A program made the translations under genes and the position numbers. Source: Hoeflea_A sp963921345 (GTDB lineage: Bacteria > Pseudomonadota > Alphaproteobacteria > Rhizobiales > Rhizobiaceae). From it: a DNA stretch of 64,000 bases. The notes under the pieces are model-generated. The model searched no databases. It was not told the DNA's origin and saw nothing but the letters and a program-made list of their open reading frames with translations. The stretch is taken from contig CAWUFE020000007.1 of NCBI GenBank assembly GCA_963921345.3, positions 3,100,001-3,164,000 of the forward strand. Reading direction: 5' to 3'. Shown piece by piece: positions 61,586 to 64,000 of this stretch; the stretch's first letter is position 1, and every line of letters begins with the position of its first letter.

Positions 61586-62950
61586 CTATTCCGCGGCGTT
61601 GGAAACCTCGTTCTGCAGGTAGCTTTCCATGGAATCGTCGAGCGCATCCTTCCACGGCGTGTGGTGCAGCGGCGCCATGGTGCCGGTCATCACCGAGCGG
61701 TAGCTGTTGTTGCGGAAGGCCATGATGTCTTCCTTCTTGTGCTTCTTCCACTGGTAGAAGGCATCGCAGGCGCCGTCGACGTCGAAGCTCGGATAGTCGG
61801 TGTGGTCGATCAGTTCCTGCACATAGTCGCCCTGGTAGCGGATGGCGTCGTAGTCGGTCTCGCCGGCATCCTCGGCGGCGATGCGCCCTTCGACATCGGC
61901 AACACGTTCCTCCGGCGACGCCGGCACGGCGATCCGGTCCATGATGACGTCGCGCACATACCAGGCCTGGGCGTCGAACATGTTGAAGGTGAACCACTGG
62001 TCCTGCATGCCGAGATAGAAGAGCTTCGGATTGTGCACCCAGACGACGCCCTTGTAGAGATCTGCGGTCGCCAGCCGGTTGGTGGTCTTGAGGCGCAGGT
62101 CGTCGGGCAGGAACGGGAAACTGTGCAGATAGCCGGTGCACAGGATGATGGCATCGATCTCCTTGGACGAGCCGTCCTTGAAGTAGGCGGTGCGGCCGTC
62201 GACGCGCACCAGCGCCGGCACTTCCTGCCAGTTGCCCGGCCATTTGAAGCCCATCGGCGCGGTGCGGTGAGCAACGGTCACCGAGCGGCAGCCATATTTC
62301 CAGCACTGCGAGCCGATGTCCTCGGCCGAATAGCTGGTGCCGAGGATCAGGATGTCCTTGTCGATGAACTCGCGCGCGTCGCGGAAATCATGGGCATGCA
62401 GGATGCGTCCGTTGAAGCCCTCGAAGCCCTCGTAATGGGGAACGTTCGGGGTGGAAAAATGCCCGCTGGCGACGACCACATTGTCGAATTCCTCGGTCGA
62501 TTCCGTGTCCGTCGCATGGTCGCGGGCGGTGATGCTGAACTTGCCGGTGGTCTCGTCATAGCGCACGTCGCGCACATTGTGGTTGAAGCGGATCCAGCGG
62601 CGCACATCGGCCTTTTCCACCCGCCCCTTGATGTAGTCCCACAGCACTTCGCGCGGCGGGTAGGAGGCGATCTGCTTGCCGAAATGCTCCTCGAAGGTGT
62701 AGTCGGCGAATTCCAGCCCCTCCTTGGGGCCGTTGGACCAGAGGTAGCGGTACATGGAACAGTGGCACGGGTTGCCGTGCTCGTCGACGCCGGTGCGCCA
62801 GGTGTAGTTCCACAGCCCGCCCCAGTCGGACTGCTTTTCGTAGCAGACGATATCCGGAATTTCCTCGCCCTTCCGCGCCGCCGACTGGAAGGCCCGCAAC
62901 TGCGCCAGCCCCGAAGGTCCGGCTCCGATGATCGCAACCCGTTTCGTCAT
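61586..62950 (-). CDS. tmm: Trimethylamine monooxygenase
   Basis: This 454-aa flavin-containing monooxygenase has the FAD motif GAGPSG (9-14), QSDWGGLWNYTWRTG and the NADPH motif ILGTSYSAED. Long stretches match marine alphaproteobacterial Tmm (for example SMYRYLWSNGPKEGLEFADY, CTGYLHSFPFLPDDLRLKT, YLGMQDQWFTFNMFDAQAWY). Tmm oxidises trimethylamine to its N-oxide with NADPH and O2. The start at 62950 (MTKRVAII) is used. No signal peptide; cytoplasmic. Confidence 0.9.
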   Translation of the reverse strand: MTKRVAIIGAGPSGLAQLRAFQSAARKGEEIPDIVCYEKQSDWGGLWNYTWRTGVDEHGNPCHCSMYRYLWSNGPKEGLEFADYTFEEHFGKQIASYPPREVLWDYIKGRVEKADVRRWIRFNHNVRDVRYDETTGKFSITARDHATDTESTEEFDNVVVASGHFSTPNVPHYEGFEGFNGRILHAHDFRDAREFIDKDILILGTSYSAEDIGSQCWKYGCRSVTVAHRTAPMGFKWPGNWQEVPALVRVDGRTAYFKDGSSKEIDAIILCTGYLHSFPFLPDDLRLKTTNRLATADLYKGVVWVHNPKLFYLGMQDQWFTFNMFDAQAWYVRDVIMDRIAVPASPEERVADVEGRIAAEDAGETDYDAIRYQGDYVQELIDHTDYPSFDVDGACDAFYQWKKHKKEDIMAFRNNSYRSVMTGTMAPLHHTPWKDALDDSMESYLQNEVSNAAE

Positions 62951-63224
62951 ATCCTCTCTCCCGTTGAACCAGATGTCCTCACACATTCAAACCAATTACG
63001 ACCAATCTAGTGATTTTCGACCGTATATAGACCAATTAGTATGCCAATCTCTGCCAATTTCAACTGAAAAATGGTTTTTGGTTCGAATTTGGTGCGAAAA
63101 GCGGTTGCAATTGGAGAAATCGCCTGTAAGCTGATCGTTGGGAGAACAACAATAATAAGAATTGGTTGATATTGGTCTAGACGGACATCGAACGACCGAC
63201 GGTACTCAAGTGAGGGAGGACATC
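62951..63224. promoter_or_regulatory. Divergent control region between tmm and the binding-protein gene
   Basis: This AT-rich segment contains several copies of ATTGGTC or its inverse: GACCAATCTAG (63000-63010), TAGACCAATTAG (63028-63039) and ATTGGTCTAG (63171-63180). The spacing and symmetry suggest operators for the neighbouring GntR protein acting on both genes. Confidence 0.55.
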
Positions 63225-64000
63225 ATGATCGCGAATTTCGTCCGAAAGGGAATCACCCGGCGCAAGCTTCTGGGCACTGCAGCCGCGGCGGCGGGAGCCG
63301 GCGTCGTCAGCGCATCGCTGCCGGGGCGCGCCTTCGCCAATGACAAGGTGATCAAGATCGGCTTTCTGGCGCCGCTCACCGGCGCGGTTGCCGCCTGGGG
63401 CAAGCCCGGCCTCGACGGCTGCGAAATCTGGGCCGAATGGGTCAATGCCGCCGGCGGCATCACCGTCGACGGCGAGCCGCACAAGGTCGAGTTCATCGGA
63501 TACGACAACGAATACGACCCGGCCAAGGCGCGTACCGGCGCGACCAAGCTGATCCGCGAGGACGGCGTCAAGTTCATCATGATGCTGGGCGGCGACACCT
63601 GGCCCGGCGTGCAGCCGGTCGCCGACAAGACCGGCATGCTGTTTTCGACATTGCTGCCGTCGGATCTCGGTCCCGACACGACGACGCTGATCGCACCGGC
63701 CGAAGTGCATCCGATCTACAACGTCACCGGCGTCGAGTGGCTGGCCGAAAACAAGCCGGAGCTGAAGACCGCGGTCATGTGCGCCCAGGACGACGCGCTC
63801 GGGCTGCCTTCGGTGGCGACCTATCTCGCCGCCTTCGAGGCCGCCGGCATCGAGATGCAGGACGAGCCGCTGCTGTTCGATCCGTCGACCACGGATTTCG
63901 CACCCGTCGTCACCAAGCTGCTGTCGACCAACCCGCAGATCGTCTGTCTCGACACCTGCTATTCCGACTATGTGCACCCGATCACCGAGCAGCTGTTCCA
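63225..64000 (+). CDS. Tat-exported LivK-type substrate-binding protein (partial)
   Basis: 258 codons are visible before the window ends. A twin-arginine signal (RKGITRRKLLGTAAAAAGAG) with a cleavage-like AFA-ND site is followed by a Peripla_BP_6 domain (KIGFLAPLTGAVAAWGKPG, YDNEYDPAKARTGATKLI). A good GAGGGAGGA ribosome site precedes the ATG. It is probably the binding protein of an ABC importer whose other genes lie to the right. The tmm neighbour suggests methylated amines or related substrates. Confidence 0.85.
   Translation, partial: MIANFVRKGITRRKLLGTAAAAAGAGVVSASLPGRAFANDKVIKIGFLAPLTGAVAAWGKPGLDGCEIWAEWVNAAGGITVDGEPHKVEFIGYDNEYDPAKARTGATKLIREDGVKFIMMLGGDTWPGVQPVADKTGMLFSTLLPSDLGPDTTTLIAPAEVHPIYNVTGVEWLAENKPELKTAVMCAQDDALGLPSVATYLAAFEAAGIEMQDEPLLFDPSTTDFAPVVTKLLSTNPQIVCLDTCYSDYVHPITEQLF

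Noticed and set aside
61661..63010. 449-aa plus-strand frame
   Set aside because: It is the complement of tmm, which matches a known enzyme family along its full length.

Overview
The window is one end of an alphaproteobacterial chromosome region, most likely a marine Rhizobiales-type host. The clues are high GC, a trimethylamine monooxygenase gene, GcrA-type regulators, and a Tat-exported solute-binding protein. About 52 kb of the 64 kb is a single, apparently intact temperate prophage. Its right attachment site is the 3' half of a tRNA-Thr(GGT) at 51984-52034. Its left end lies outside the window.

Prophage layout. Bases 1-26511 form a leftward late operon. Read from its promoter end it encodes a small terminase, a GpA-type large terminase, a lambda-type portal, an S49 head protease, decoration protein and major capsid protein. 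A full P2-type contractile tail follows (gpV, W, J, I, fibre, FI sheath, FII tube, E/E+E' with a -1 slippery site, tape measure, U, X, D), then an M15 endolysin and a holin-like gene. So it has a lambda-type head joined to a P2-type tail. Bases 26.8-29.0 kb carry oppositely oriented or displaced genes: a secreted-type orphan, a gpZ-like minor tail gene, an unknown 217-aa gene and a tRNA-like relic. Bases 29.1-40.1 kb are a leftward early operon (HNH protein, TOPRIM primase, GcrA-like protein, SF2 helicase, ParB-like protein, RusA, DUF2303, lipoprotein, CII-like and Cro-like regulators). Bases 40.1-40.9 kb are the immunity region, with a repressor and five GAGACA-type operators. Bases 40.9-52.0 kb are a rightward operon (PAPS-reductase-like PP-loop protein, ERF annealase, PolB-like exonuclease, N6-adenine methyltransferase-like protein, DUF5131, Rha, excisionase, integrase).

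Host side. Right of the tRNA there is a truncated tail-fibre gene from another prophage, an intact IS21-family element with a 5-bp target duplication (52895-55147), several small or broken genes, a VOC-domain protein and a dimeric-barrel protein. From 59.3 kb comes a methylated-amine locus: two LivK-type binding proteins, a GntR regulator and tmm.

Most unusual observations. (1) Seven tandem copies plus one remote copy of a two-hairpin element lie inside the late operon. Nearly all substitutions in their stems keep G.U pairing on the + strand RNA, which points to a structured RNA. (2) A family of GC-rich palindromic repeats has spread in frame through at least seven phage genes and enlarges RusA by about 70 residues next to its active site.
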